Assembly (NCBI GenBank): GCA_028871235.1
Contig: JAGWNO010000095.1
Coordinates: forward strand, 1-7,759
DNA: 7,759 nucleotides
Direction of reading: 5' to 3'
Source of the DNA: Gammaproteobacteria bacterium
GTDB taxonomy: Bacteria > Pseudomonadota > Gammaproteobacteria > Natronospirales > REEB76
Under the pieces are notes generated by a model. That model was not told the origin of the DNA and did not search any database. It saw only the letters and a list, made by a program, of their open reading frames with translations. Numbering within the stretch: position 1 is the first letter of the stretch; each line of letters begins with the position of its first letter. The translations under genes were made by a program, and so were the position numbers. This document shows, piece by piece, positions 7,402 through 7,759 of the stretch.

Positions 7402-7759
7402 CTAGTCCGCGATGCCCACGGTCTTGACCGCGGGAGTCTGCTCCACCTTCTCCGGCGGCTTCAGCAGGATATTCTGGATATCCCAGTAATTGAGCCGCAG
7501 GATGTTGGTAGCCAGCGCCTGCGCATCAGCATCGATGGTAGGCGCCGAGGTCGAAGACGGCGGGATATAATCCAGACAGGATTCCTCTGGAATCGTATCC
7601 GTGTCCGCCGTGTAACTGGCAATCCGCCGCAGGTATTCCGTCCGGTAGCGCAGCTTTTCCGGTCGCGCCTTGTCGCGCCGCAATTTTACCACTACTTCGA
7701 AAATATGGTGGCCGATGGCGACACAATCGTTGAGCAGTCCAAAATTCACGTCTGCCACC
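7402..7759 (-). CDS. Unrecognised protein, C-terminal part (gene runs off the window)
   Basis: An open frame on the minus strand from the window edge to a TAG at 7404-7402, giving 118-119 visible residues with convincing GC-rich codon use. The first possible start in view is a GTG at 7758; there is no ATG anywhere in the visible frame, so the gene most likely begins beyond the window. No signal peptide or membrane segment is visible. From that GTG, the first part (about 1-50) is probably helical and rich in Arg/Lys, with FEVVVKLRRDKARPEKLRYR at about 20-39. A Ser/Thr/Pro-rich stretch follows at about 66-74, then a second helical part (about 76-100) and a Pro/Lys/Glu tail. I do not recognise the family. 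It converges on the DUF5694 gene with 113 bases between their stops, so it belongs to a different transcription unit. Confidence 0.6.
   Translation of the reverse strand, partial: VADVNFGLLNDCVAIGHHIFEVVVKLRRDKARPEKLRYRTEYLRRIASYTADTDTIPEESCLDYIPPSSTSAPTIDADAQALATNILRLNYWDIQNILLKPPEKVEQTPAVKTVGIAD

Overview
The window reads as high-GC (roughly 60% G+C or more, judged by eye) proteobacterial chromosome. It carries two consecutive RND (resistance-nodulation-division) efflux permease genes, a gene for an exported DUF5694 protein, and one converging gene cut by the window edge. Gammaproteobacteria is the best guess, because an RND pair of this style and a Sec-exported DUF5694 protein are familiar there. 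This is inference from protein appearance; there is no rRNA or other phylogenetic marker here.

Layout: bases 1-3269 (+) hold the first RND permease, whose extreme N-terminus lies before the window. Its stop overlaps the start of the second RND permease (3266-6325, +) in an ATGA, with a good Shine-Dalgarno inside the end of gene 1, so the two are almost certainly one translationally coupled operon. A periplasmic adaptor (membrane fusion protein), an outer-membrane channel or a regulator would be expected upstream, but none is in the window. A 120-base gap follows, with no convincing intrinsic terminator but a perfect 7-bp hairpin touching the next Shine-Dalgarno. Then comes the DUF5694 gene (6446-7288, +), a predicted exported protein of the TIKI/TraB/EreA-like fold group with two GX2H motifs. 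A 113-base intergenic region (7289-7401) with several GC-rich inverted repeats separates it from an unrecognised minus-strand gene (7402 to beyond 7759).

How the genes may work together: the two permeases are different from each other and coupled, as in MdtB/MdtC- or MuxB/MuxC-type systems, so they may form a mixed trimer or two pumps sharing one adaptor. Both lack the textbook AcrB proton-relay set (second Asp of TM4 and Lys of TM10), which puts them in the 'D-S/N, N-N' type of HAE1-like permease rather than the AcrB type. The DUF5694 protein is on the same strand but may be a separate unit; a link to the pump is only suggested by position. I see no mobile element, CRISPR array, tRNA or rRNA. 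The large antisense open frames across the pump genes look like codon-bias shadows. Overall this is a fairly ordinary efflux locus with a few features worth checking, and I do not see clear evidence of an entirely new system.
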